Part shown: positions 44,213-53,500 of the stretch, one piece after another
Numbering within the stretch: position 1 is the stretch's first letter
Layout of the letters: every line of letters begins with the position of its first letter
Assembly (NCBI RefSeq): GCF_017303275.1
Contig: NZ_JAFKOJ010000006.1
Location: forward strand, 300,460-364,459
From: Bacillus sp. NTK034
GTDB taxonomy: Bacteria; Bacillota; Bacilli; Bacillales; Cytobacillaceae
Length of the DNA stretch: 64,000 nucleotides
Reading direction: 5' to 3'
Position numbers and translations under genes: made by a program
Notes under the pieces: model-generated
The model's database searches: none
Seen by the model: the letters and a program-made list of their open reading frames with translations, nothing else
Told to the model about the DNA's origin: nothing

Positions 44213-45155
44213 TCAGTTAAAAAAGTATTTTCCAGTAACCGGGGGTCTGTTTGGAAGAAAACAAGGTGATGTGAAAGCGGTTGACGATATCAGCTTCTTC
44301 GTTAATAAAGGGGAAACGCTCGGATTGGTTGGTGAATCAGGATGCGGCAAATCAACCACAGGCAGAATGCTGATGCGCCTGATAGAGCCAACAGAGGGTA
44401 AAGTAGTTTTTGAAGGCAAGGATTTGACTGCTCTAAACTCAGCGGAGATGCGAAAAATGAGAAAGGAAATGCAGATGGTATTCCAGGATCCTTTTGCTTC
44501 CTTAAATCCGCGCCATACAGTTGAGCAGATTTTGGAGGAGCCTCTCATTGTCCACGGCATCGGTAATAAAGAAGAGCGGAAACAGCGGGTTAGGGAGATG
44601 CTTGAGGTTGTCGGCCTCAGCAGCTACCATGCAAAACGCTATCCGCATCAATTCAGCGGTGGCCAAAGGCAGAGGATTGGAATTGCAAGAGCATTAATGA
44701 CCAAGCCTAAGCTAATCATTGCAGATGAGCCTGTTTCAGCTCTTGATGTATCCATTCAGTCGCAGGTCCTCAACCTGCTGGAAGATCTGCAAAAGGAATT
44801 CCAGCTGACGTATATATTCATTGCCCACGATCTCGGGGTAGTTAAACATATTAGTGATAGAGTTGGTGTTATGTATCTTGGGAGACTAGTTGAGATCACA
44901 ACATCTGACCAGCTCTACGATAAACCGCTCCATCCGTATACAAAGGCTTTGCTTGGTGCAGTTCCAATCCCTGACCCGACTTTAAAGAAAGACAGGGAGC
45001 TATTAACAGGGGACATTCCAAGTCCGCAGAATCCGCCAGCTGGATGTGCATTCCATACTAGATGCAAAGAATGCATGGAGATCTGCCAAACAGAGAGGCC
45101 GCAGCTGAAGGAAATTGAACCAGGTCACTTTGCAGCCTGTCATCTTTATAGCTGA
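44187..45155 (+). CDS. oligopeptide/dipeptide ABC transporter ATPase (OppF/DppF)
   Basis: Protein of 322 residues with Walker [10 protein letters not shown] (about 51-59), signature FSGGQRQRIGIARAL, Walker B LIIADEPVSALDVS and the C-terminal CAFHTRCKECMEIC motif of OppF. The N-terminal KYFPVTGGLFGRKQGDVKAVD segment is typical of this subunit. ATG 44187 follows TGGGGGTGTCATTA and overlaps the first ATPase gene by 26 bases, consistent with coupling. Confidence 0.93.
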   Translation: MTEVLLEVNQLKKYFPVTGGLFGRKQGDVKAVDDISFFVNKGETLGLVGESGCGKSTTGRMLMRLIEPTEGKVVFEGKDLTALNSAEMRKMRKEMQMVFQDPFASLNPRHTVEQILEEPLIVHGIGNKEERKQRVREMLEVVGLSSYHAKRYPHQFSGGQRQRIGIARALMTKPKLIIADEPVSALDVSIQSQVLNLLEDLQKEFQLTYIFIAHDLGVVKHISDRVGVMYLGRLVEITTSDQLYDKPLHPYTKALLGAVPIPDPTLKKDRELLTGDIPSPQNPPAGCAFHTRCKECMEICQTERPQLKEIEPGHFAACHLYS

Positions 45156-45233
45156 GCTATAAAAAGGGCAGGGCTGCATGGATGATAAATATGTAAATAG
45201 CCGATACCGGCAAAAGAAAAAAGGGGGAAAACA

Positions 45234-46844
45234 ATGAAGAAGCGCAATGGCATTTGGTTCCTTGTTGCAGCTTTGCTTCTGTCACTGGCTCTTGCCGGCT
45301 GCAGCAGCAACTCAAGCAGCGGAACGAAAGACGAAAAGGATAATGAGAAAGGTACAGATACAGAAGAAACGTCTTCAGGCGGCACATTAGTATTTGGCCG
45401 CGGCGGTGACTCAACTTCGCTTGATCCCGCTATCACAACAGAAGGTGAATCTTTTAAAGTAACAAAAAACATCTATGAAACTTTGATTGAATTTGGTGAG
45501 CAGGATACAGAAATTCAGCCTGGCCTTGCTACTGAATGGGAAACAAGTGAAGACGGGCTAAAGCATACATTAAAGCTTCGTGAAGGTGTAAAGTTCCACG
45601 ATGGAACTGATTTTAATGCCGAAGCGGTTGTCTTCAACTTTGAAAGATGGAAAGCTGGAAACGCTGAGCAGTTCTATTACTATAACTCTCAGTTTGGAGA
45701 CAAGATCTCTGAAGTAAAAGCTGTAGATGATTACACAGTTGAATTTACTTTAAACAAGCCAATTGCACCATTCTTAAAGAACCTTGCAATGTCTCCATTT
45801 GGAATTGCAAGCCCGGCTGCTGTTGAAAAGCACGGTGAAAAATTCCTTCACAACCCGGTTGGGACAGGACCATTTGTATTTAAGGAATACAAAGCAAATG
45901 ACCGCATCACTCTTGTGAAAAATGAAGAATACTGGCAGGAAGGTCTTCCAAAGCTTGATGAGGTTATCTTCCGTGTCATTCCAGAAAACTCTGCGCGTCT
46001 AAATGCATTGGCTACAGGCGAAGTAGACTTAATCGATGGTGTTAACTTCAGTGATATTGGCCAAATTGAAGGAAATCCGGATCTTCAAACTTTTGAACGT
46101 CCATCCTTAAACGTAGCTTATCTCGGGTTAACAAGTACTCGCGGACCATTAAAAGATAAAAAAGTCCGCCAGGCATTAAACTATGCAGTCGATAAGCAAG
46201 CTCTAATTGATGCCTTCTATGCTGGTGCAGCTGAGCCCGCGAAAAACCCTATGCCTTCAGTAGTAGCGGGTTACAACGATGATGTTGTAGATTATGAATT
46301 CGATCCTGAAAAGGCTAAAGAACTTTTAAAAGAAGCAGGATATGAAAATGGATTTGAAATGGAACTTTGGGCAATGCCGGTTCCTAGACCATATATGCCG
46401 GACGGACAAAAAGTGGCTGAAGCACTTCAAGCCAACTTTGATGCAATTGGCGTAAAGGCAAAAATCGTTACTTATGAGTGGGGTACTTACCTGGATAAAG
46501 CAAAGAATGGTGAAGCTGATACATTCCTATTAGGATGGACTGGCGACAATGGGGATGCTGATAACTTCCTATATGTGCTTCTAGACCAGGACAGCATCGG
46601 CTCCAACAACTACACTTACTATGAAAATCCTGAGGTGCATGAATTGCTTGTAAAAGCTCAGGCTAGTGCAGACCAGGCAGAGCGTGAAGAGCTTTACAAA
46701 CAGGCTCAGGTTCTGATCAAAGAAGATGCTCCGTGGATTCCGCTTGTCCACTCAAGACCTATCCTTGCGGGCAAGGCTGATATCACAGGCTTCAAGCCGC
46801 ATCCAACAGGTTCGGATTTACTGGCAACTGTAGAATTTAAATAA
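45234..46844 (+). CDS. peptide ABC transporter substrate-binding lipoprotein (SBP family 5)
   Basis: Protein of 536 residues with a lipoprotein signal ending LALAGCSS (Cys23), a low-complexity Ser/Asp/Glu linker (about 25-50), and a family 5 extracellular solute-binding domain (DSTSLDPAITTEGESFKVTKNIYETL noted by SLDPA..KNIYETL; LKLREGVKFHDG; NPVGTGPF; TRGPLKDKKVRQALNYAVDK). DppA-like; binds dipeptides, peptides or related compounds. Codon use is biased like that of a highly expressed gene. ATG follows AAGGGGGAAAACA. Confidence 0.92.
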   Translation: MKKRNGIWFLVAALLLSLALAGCSSNSSSGTKDEKDNEKGTDTEETSSGGTLVFGRGGDSTSLDPAITTEGESFKVTKNIYETLIEFGEQDTEIQPGLATEWETSEDGLKHTLKLREGVKFHDGTDFNAEAVVFNFERWKAGNAEQFYYYNSQFGDKISEVKAVDDYTVEFTLNKPIAPFLKNLAMSPFGIASPAAVEKHGEKFLHNPVGTGPFVFKEYKANDRITLVKNEEYWQEGLPKLDEVIFRVIPENSARLNALATGEVDLIDGVNFSDIGQIEGNPDLQTFERPSLNVAYLGLTSTRGPLKDKKVRQALNYAVDKQALIDAFYAGAAEPAKNPMPSVVAGYNDDVVDYEFDPEKAKELLKEAGYENGFEMELWAMPVPRPYMPDGQKVAEALQANFDAIGVKAKIVTYEWGTYLDKAKNGEADTFLLGWTGDNGDADNFLYVLLDQDSIGSNNYTYYENPEVHELLVKAQASADQAEREELYKQAQVLIKEDAPWIPLVHSRPILAGKADITGFKPHPTGSDLLATVEFK

Positions 46845-46884
46845 GATGCTTTTCAAGTGAGATAAGTATACTTCTTATATTCAA

Positions 46885-46918
46885 GGAAAAGGGAGTACAG
46901 TTCTGTAGCTCCCTTTTC
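46885..46918 (+). terminator. hairpin between the binding protein and the first permease
   Basis: Long stem AAAAGGGAG-ACAG / CTGT-GCTCCCTTTT with a two-base loop, T-rich 3' arm. It is probably a partial terminator that keeps the permeases lower than the binding protein. Confidence 0.75.
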
Positions 46919-46962
46919 TATTCCAACAATTTTAGATAACCTTCAAGAGAGGTGAAATGGCA

Positions 46963-47967
46963 ATGCTGTCCTATACACTAAAGCGTTTGTTTTCCCTTAT
47001 TCCAGTTCTGCTGGGGCTTTCCCTTATCGTCTTTTTTATGATTCGGGCAATTCCTGGTAATCCGGCACAGATTATCTTGGGACAATTGGCAACAAAAGAA
47101 GCAGTAGAGGAATTAACGAAGCAGCTGGGGCTTGATCAGCCTTGGTACCTTCAATATTTTACATATCTTGGCGGGCTTTTTACGGGGGACCTTGGAGAAT
47201 CACTCCGTACAAAAACAGAAATAAGCCAGGAAATTTGGCCGTATCTGGCTGCAACAATTGAACTTACATTCGTTGCCATGTTAATTGCTGTTTTTATCGG
47301 TGTGAATGCCGGAATCATCAGTGCATGGTATCAGAATTCATGGTTTGATTATGTGGCAATGGTGCTTGCACTTATTGGTGTTTCCATGCCAATCTTCTGG
47401 CTTGGCTTAATGGAACAATGGGCGTTTGCCATAAAGCTGGACTGGCTTCCTACATCGGGAAGGGAAGAAGTAAGAAATCCGATTGAGGCCATAACGAACA
47501 TATATATGATCGATGCTCTCTTGCAGGGAAGAATCGATCAATTCTGGGATGTCATCAGACACCTGATTCTGCCGGCATTTGCCTTGGCGACCATCCCAAT
47601 GGCGATCATTGCGAGGATTACCCGTTCTACGATGCTTGAAGTAATGAGATCCGATTTTGTCAGAACAGCGAGGGCCAAAGGCTTGAGAATGTTCTGGGTT
47701 GTTTATAAGCACTCATTAAAGAATGCCATCATTCCTGTTCTTACGATTATCGGTCTTCAAATGGGATTATTGCTGGGAGGCGCCATTTTAACTGAAACAA
47801 TTTTCAGCTGGCCGGGAATCGGACGATATATTTATGAGGCTATCAACTATCGGGACTATCCTGTTATCCAGTCAGGCATACTTATCATTGCATTTATCTT
47901 TGTCATGATCAATCTAGTGGTGGACTTGCTGTATGCAGCAATTGATCCGCGGATTAAATATAATTAA
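46963..47967 (+). CDS. peptide ABC transporter permease (DppB/OppB)
   Basis: Protein of 334 residues with six membrane helices; N-terminal LKRLFSLIPVLLGLSLIVFFMIRAIPGNP and C-terminal loop MLEVMRSDFVRTARAKGL (EAA motif near 215-232), both typical of DppB. ATG 46963 gives a spacing of eight to AGAGAGGTG; ATG 46957 is also in frame but only two bases from it. It pairs with the next permease. Confidence 0.92.
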   Translation: MLSYTLKRLFSLIPVLLGLSLIVFFMIRAIPGNPAQIILGQLATKEAVEELTKQLGLDQPWYLQYFTYLGGLFTGDLGESLRTKTEISQEIWPYLAATIELTFVAMLIAVFIGVNAGIISAWYQNSWFDYVAMVLALIGVSMPIFWLGLMEQWAFAIKLDWLPTSGREEVRNPIEAITNIYMIDALLQGRIDQFWDVIRHLILPAFALATIPMAIIARITRSTMLEVMRSDFVRTARAKGLRMFWVVYKHSLKNAIIPVLTIIGLQMGLLLGGAILTETIFSWPGIGRYIYEAINYRDYPVIQSGILIIAFIFVMINLVVDLLYAAIDPRIKYN

Positions 47968-47982
47968 GGAGGGGGAACGTAC

Positions 47983-48882
47983 TTGGAACTTTCAACACAA
48001 AAAGACCTTCAGCCGCCTATTATGCCAGCTGAAGAAAAAGCAGTTTCCCCCTGGGTGGAAGCATGGAGGAGCTTTAGAAAAAATAAACTGGCTTTAATCG
48101 GCACCATTATTGTATTATTTTTCGTTCTTCTTGCTGTATTTGCACCGCTTATTGCGCCGCAGGGAATTAATGAACAAATGCTGTCAAAAAGGCTTCAGGC
48201 GCCATCAGGCGAGCATTGGTTTGGAACGGATGACTTCGGCAGGGATATCTTCTCAAGGGTTGTTTATGGTGCAAGGATCTCCTTATGGGTAGGGTTTCTG
48301 GCCGTAATCGGATCTATTGTAGTTGGCTGCCTTTTAGGTGTTGTGGCGGGATATTATGGCAAATGGGTTGATACAATTATCTCACGCATTTTTGATATCA
48401 TGCTTGCTTTCCCAAGCATCTTGCTGGCCATTGCGATTGTGGCAGTGCTTGGCCCATCATTGAGAAATGCCCTGATTGCCATTGCGGTAATCAATATTCC
48501 TAACTTTGGCAGACTTATCCGTTCAAGGGTGCTGAGTGTCAAACAGGAGGAATATATAATGGCCGCAAAAGCGATCGGAATGAGCAACAGCCGGATTCTC
48601 TTCAGGCATGTGCTGCCTAATAGCATGGCTCCGATTATTGTACAGGGAACACTTGCCATCGCCACTGCAATCATTGAATGTGCGGCCCTTGGATTCCTTG
48701 GTCTCGGTGCTGAGGCTCCAAATCCTGAGTGGGGAAAAATGCTTTCTGATGCTAAGGCATATCTAATACAAGCTCCATGGACGATGATTTTCCCTGGGCT
48801 TGCGATTATGCTTACGGTTCTAGGTTTTAACTTAATGGGTGACGGATTAAGGGATGCACTTGATCCAAGAATGAAGAACTAA
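47983..48882 (+). CDS. peptide ABC transporter permease (DppC/OppC)
   Basis: Protein of 299 residues: an N-terminal cytoplasmic stretch, six membrane helices, HWFGTDDFGRDIFSRVVYGARISL (noted by FGTDDFGRDIFSR, diagnostic for DppC) and the EAA loop EEYIMAAKAIGMSNSRILFRHVLPN near 185-208. TTG 47983 follows AAGGAGGGGGAACGTAC. The operon ends here, before a terminator. Confidence 0.93.
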   Translation: MELSTQKDLQPPIMPAEEKAVSPWVEAWRSFRKNKLALIGTIIVLFFVLLAVFAPLIAPQGINEQMLSKRLQAPSGEHWFGTDDFGRDIFSRVVYGARISLWVGFLAVIGSIVVGCLLGVVAGYYGKWVDTIISRIFDIMLAFPSILLAIAIVAVLGPSLRNALIAIAVINIPNFGRLIRSRVLSVKQEEYIMAAKAIGMSNSRILFRHVLPNSMAPIIVQGTLAIATAIIECAALGFLGLGAEAPNPEWGKMLSDAKAYLIQAPWTMIFPGLAIMLTVLGFNLMGDGLRDALDPRMKN

Positions 48883-48913
48883 CAAAAAAGCAGCTGAAAT
48901 CAGCTGCTTTTTC
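48883..48913. terminator. terminator between the peptide permease and ygaE
   Basis: Stem AAAAAAGCAGCTG / CAGCTGCTTTTT with a four-base loop; works in both directions for the convergent genes. Confidence 0.9.
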
Positions 48914-48941
48914 CTATGAATCGTATATCATATACCCCGGT

Positions 48942-50021
48942 CTATTCGGCGTTCTCCGGTATTGAAACCTCATTTTCCTCTTTATGATATGCCTGAAAAC
49001 TGGATATCAGTTTATCAAGGTGCTCCACATGTTCATCGTAATCAACAATAGCTGATACAACTTGCATGATATGCGGGAGAATGGACTCTTCATCATGTTC
49101 ATACTCTTTTTGCTGAGCCAGGAAAAGGTTCACCAGTTCCTTTCTGCTAAGGCTGAAATCGCCTTCCTCAAACACTACATTGGGCCGAACTTTCCCAATA
49201 AATTTAAGCATGACGTGTTCATGATAATGGATAAGAATATCAAGCTGCTGCTGAACTGCATGCTGAAATTCTTCTGGCATTTGCTGCAGATCATTTTCAT
49301 AGCGGTGAAGCTTTTTTAACGTTTCCAGAGAGCGTTTAACAGTCGAGATCATTTGCCTATATATAACGAGTTTTCTGGATTTAACCAGATCATTTCGTTT
49401 AAAATAATTTCTTTCCTCTTTATACATTAAATACAGCTGATCAAGCTTCACATTGCTTTCTTTCATTTTATCAATATCGTTTTTCAGCAGCTTGTGCTCA
49501 GATGCATGCCGTATATTTAACCTGATCCATTTAGTAATTTCCTCTGTGTTATTGGATATTTTAAAGTAAAGCTTATTCTCATATTTAGGAGGCAGGAAGA
49601 CAAGGTTAACAATAAAAGCTGATAATACACCAAGCATTATGGTTGAAAAACGAATAAGTGCAAACTGCAAAAAAGTATCGCCTGGTGTTTCCATTATGGC
49701 AATCAGGGTTACTAGTGACAGGCCAATCGTATTTTCGATTTTAAGCTTTAGATTGATCGTAATAACAATGATAGCTGCCAGACCTATGATGAATACATCG
49801 TTGCCGAATAAAAGCACGAATATCACGGCAATTAATGCACCGATCGCATTTCCCTGGATCTGTTCAACAATAGAAAGATAAGATCTGTAAATAGTCGGCT
49901 GAACGGCAAAAATAGCTGCTATTCCAGCAAAGATAGGGGCAGGCAGATGAAAAAGTTCCGATAATAAAAGAGATAGAATGATTGCGATTCCCGTCTTAAG
50001 TATGCGGGCGCCAAGTTTCAT
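48942..50021 (-). CDS. ygaE: YgaE, aromatic acid exporter family membrane protein
   Basis: Protein of 359 residues (B. subtilis YgaE: about 351): about five membrane helices in the first 150 residues, then a long cytoplasmic helical domain with many charged residues (DUF939/ArAE_1 plus C-terminal region). Family members are thought to export aromatic acids, but the activity is unproved here. ATG 50021 is preceded by AAAGGACATTTATTGT. It lies next to gsaB in B. subtilis; here a glutamate synthase gene lies in between. Confidence 0.86.
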   Translation of the reverse strand: MKLGARILKTGIAIILSLLLSELFHLPAPIFAGIAAIFAVQPTIYRSYLSIVEQIQGNAIGALIAVIFVLLFGNDVFIIGLAAIIVITINLKLKIENTIGLSLVTLIAIMETPGDTFLQFALIRFSTIMLGVLSAFIVNLVFLPPKYENKLYFKISNNTEEITKWIRLNIRHASEHKLLKNDIDKMKESNVKLDQLYLMYKEERNYFKRNDLVKSRKLVIYRQMISTVKRSLETLKKLHRYENDLQQMPEEFQHAVQQQLDILIHYHEHVMLKFIGKVRPNVVFEEGDFSLSRKELVNLFLAQQKEYEHDEESILPHIMQVVSAIVDYDEHVEHLDKLISSFQAYHKEENEVSIPENAE

Positions 50022-50245
50022 ACAATAAATGTCCTTTCTTTCTTTAAGATTTTTTTATCTTATGGCTCATTAAAAAGCAACTTGAATTAAACCGTAATTA
50101 CAGTAATTATACATACTTTAAACGGTTTTGCTCATTATTAAACAATATTGTACTATACAGGGATATGGAAAGAAGTTCAAGGGGCATTTTCATGAAATTT
50201 TTATAAAAAGTTATTAAAAAAGGTAAGGGTGCCTAAATGATGTGA
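50022..50245. other. ygaE upstream region
   Basis: About 220 AT-rich bases that must carry the ygaE promoter. No confident -35/-10 pair was found. The repeat array begins just to the right. Confidence 0.3.
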
Positions 50246-50249
50246 AAAG

Positions 50250-50486
50250 TTCAAGAGAACGGATAATAGTGCCGCTGAGGCAGCATGGAAACAGCGAATG
50301 GAACACAAGGAGCGGAATAGTGCCGCTGGGCGAATTGTGGAAACAGTGAAAGGAACTAAAAGCAACGAAAGGAACTAAAGCAACGGAATAGTGCCGCTGG
50401 ACGAGGCACAGAAGCAACGAAAGGAACTAAAGAAACGGAATAGTGCCGCTGGACGAGGCACAGAAGCAGTAAAGGGAACTAAAGAG
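50250..50486. repeat. tandem array of a 51/52-bp unit with core GGAATAGTGCCGCTGG
   Basis: The core AATAGTGCCGCT recurs at 50265, 50316, 50387 and 50439, so the periods are 51, 71 and 52. The 71-bp unit equals a 52-bp unit plus an internal duplication of GCAACGAAAGGAACTAAA. The last two units share GTGCCGCTGGACGAGGCAC, which folds as a small hairpin (GTGCC / GGCAC). No reading frame is kept. It lies in the space between divergent ygaE and the 3' end of gltB. Confidence 0.9.
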
Positions 50487-50524
50487 TTGTGCCAAAACAG
50501 AATAAAGAAGCCAAACTAAAACTT

Positions 50525-50555
50525 AAAGCCCCATCCGCATAAACGGATGGGGCTT
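50525..50555 (-). terminator. terminator of the glutamate synthase gene
   Basis: Stem AAGCCCCATCCG / CGGATGGGGCTT with a six-base loop and, on the minus strand, TTTAAGTTTTAG. Confidence 0.88.
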
Positions 50556-50570
50556 GATTGGTGCAGATCA

Positions 50571-53500
50571 TCACTCTGTGGAAACAGAAGGATCTGCCTG
50601 TTCTTTAACCGGAATGACTTGAACGAAGTGGTCTTCCGGATGATTAAGAAGGGAAGCAAGCTTTGAAGCTTCTTCTTCCTGGCATTGATCTTTAAGCAAT
50701 GCAACGTATTGGCCAAGCAGGTCTTTTACATCTTCCTTTCCTTTATCGGATAGAGTAGTAACAGAGACTTTTGCTCCCTTGGCAATTCTGCGCTGGATGG
50801 CTTCTTTTGTTAAGCCCATTTCCGGCTGATGTCTTAAGTAAACAACACCGCCTGTCATTCCTGCGCAGATCCATGGACCAGCATCGCCCAGGACCAGGCC
50901 TCGGCCATTAGTCATATACTCAAAGGCAAACCCTTTAATATTGGCATCTGAACCGATATTGCCGTATTCTTTTTCAGGCAGCGGCTTTTGCAGCTGGCCG
51001 CCGATAATCATATCTGCTCCAGATAATCTGATTCCGGCACGGGCGTCAGCGTTTCCTTGAGCCACAAGCAAACCTTGCTGAGCACCATAACCAAAGCCTT
51101 TACCAACAGAGCCATTGTAAAACTTGCCATTCTTGCCTTTTGCTTTAAAGATTTTAATTTGTCCGCCGAAAGAAGTTTTTCCGATGCCATCCTGTGCTCC
51201 TCCAGCAACTTCGATGTTGATGCCGAAGCTGTTGTAAGCTCCAAGGCCATTGCCCGGGATGGATCCGCCCTTGTATTTCAAATCAACTTGCGGAAGAGTT
51301 TTATAAGAACCGTCCAGTCTGTCTCTTACACGGTGGCAGGAAACCCGGCTTCCCAGTACACGCTGCTCGGAAGTGATGCTATGGAACTCACGTGACTGAT
51401 GTAATTCTTCCACACTTGCGTCCAGATACTCTGCTCCAACAGCTACCTGCAGCTGGGCTTCCTGCAGGGCTTCAGGTGTTTCCTGAATAGAGAATTGGCC
51501 GATTTCAAGTGTTTTCAGAAGGTGAGTAAGATCGAGCTGATCCTGCCCCTTAATCTGTACAAGCAGGTCAGAACGCCCTACTGCATCCTGCAGGTTTTTT
51601 ACACCAATTGAAGCTGCCAATGCTTTCAGTTCGTTGCCAAAAGCAGTAAACAGGTTCATAATGCCTTGGACAGCAAGGTCGAATTGGCGTGGAACAAACC
51701 TTCTTAAGCCATGTTCCTTCGCCTGTGCTTCTGAATCAATTTGTGTTGCAATCCCGACATGACAAGTATCAAGATGGCAGCCGCGGCATGTCGTACAGCC
51801 GATAGCAAGCATGGAAAGTGTACCGAAGCCTACACGGTTAGCTCCTAGCAGCATAACCTTCAATACGTCTGCTGCACTCTTGATTCCGCCATCAGCCCAA
51901 AGCTCCACACTATCGCGGATTCCTGCTTCCAGCAGGGCATTGTGGGCTGCCTTAACACCAATTTCAACCGGTAGGCCTACGTGCTGCAAGGCATGAATTC
52001 TGGCTGCGCCTGTACCTCCGTCAAAACCGCTCAATGTGATAATATCGGCGCCAGCTTTTGCAATACCGACTGCGATGGTTCCAATATTTGGTACAACCGG
52101 CACCTTTACAGCAACTTTAGCTATGTCATTGGCTGTTTTAAGTTCGTGAATCATCTGTGCCAAATCTTCAATCGAGTATATATCATGATTGTTCGAAGGT
52201 GAAATCAAATCCGATCCAATTGTTGCATTACGTGCCTCTGCAATTTTTGCAGTTACCTTGGATCCAGGAAGGTGACCTCCTTCACCCGGCTTTGCACCCT
52301 GCCCAATTTTTATCTCCAGCAGGTTGGATGAATTAAGGAGCTCTGCATTAACTCCGAAGCGCCCTGATGCTACTTGCTGTCCGCGGGTTCTCGGATATTT
52401 TCCAAGCATATCCTTAATTTCTCCGCCTTCTCCATTGAGGCTGACCATGTTCAAGCGGTCAGCACCTTCAGCATAGGCTCTGAAGGCTGTTTCATTCTGA
52501 GACCCAAAGGACATGGAGGAGATGACAAATGGCAGGTCATGCTCGCCCACATGCAAGCTGATATCCTCAGGATTTAGGTGAGAATCAGTTTCCTTAAATC
52601 CGGTTAAATGACGGATTGTTGTTGGATTCTGGTCTTCCTGTTCTGTTATTTTTTCCTTATATGCATTGTAGTCACCAGTTGAGGCAACTTCGCCGATCGC
52701 TTTCCAGATACGTGGGAAAAGGCTGAATGTTTTTCCGATCCGTTCTTTTTCATTCTGGTAATCTTCTGCTCTTGCAAAAGCATCTTCCTTTAAAGCGCTA
52801 AAGCTAAAAGAAAGCTCCTTAGATCCGAAGAAATTTACTATATTCAGATATTCGGCTAATTCTTCGTGAAGACCAATGGCAGAGAATAAACGTCCATAGC
52901 CTCTTAATTCATGAATGCCGATTGTTGAAATGACTTTTTCAAGTCCTTTAGTCAGAGCTGAGTAAAGATTCTTCAGCGGTGTTTCAGATTCGCCTAGAAC
53001 TGTCATAAACATATAGTAAGGACTTATAATATCAGCGCCTAAACCGAATGCTGTGATGATATCATGAAGCGATCTGATTGAAGCTGAGCGCAGTAATAGG
53101 GAACATTCACGGCGTATAGCTTCTTTTACCAGAGCTTGATCGATTGCAGAGACGGCAAGGTGCGGATCAATCCAGTAAGCATCCTCCTGATGAGCATTGG
53201 CGTCATCGAGTACAAGCAGGGTTTTGCCATTTTTGACAGCATCAACTGCTTCTGCTGATAAGCGGTCCAATGCTTCTTTTACCGTTTCATCTTTATTAAA
53301 TGTGGTAGACAGATAAGATATCAGCTTTTGTTCCTGATAGAAGCAGGTTACCTGATCGTAGGTCGGCTGATTAAGTTCATCGGAACATTCAAAGCCTGCC
53401 TTGCCCTCTATTAAAATAGGAGTCTGCAATTCAATTACTGCCCCTGGCTCCTGTTTTTCAAATAATGAAGGACGCTGGCCGATAATCGTGCGGGTTGAGA

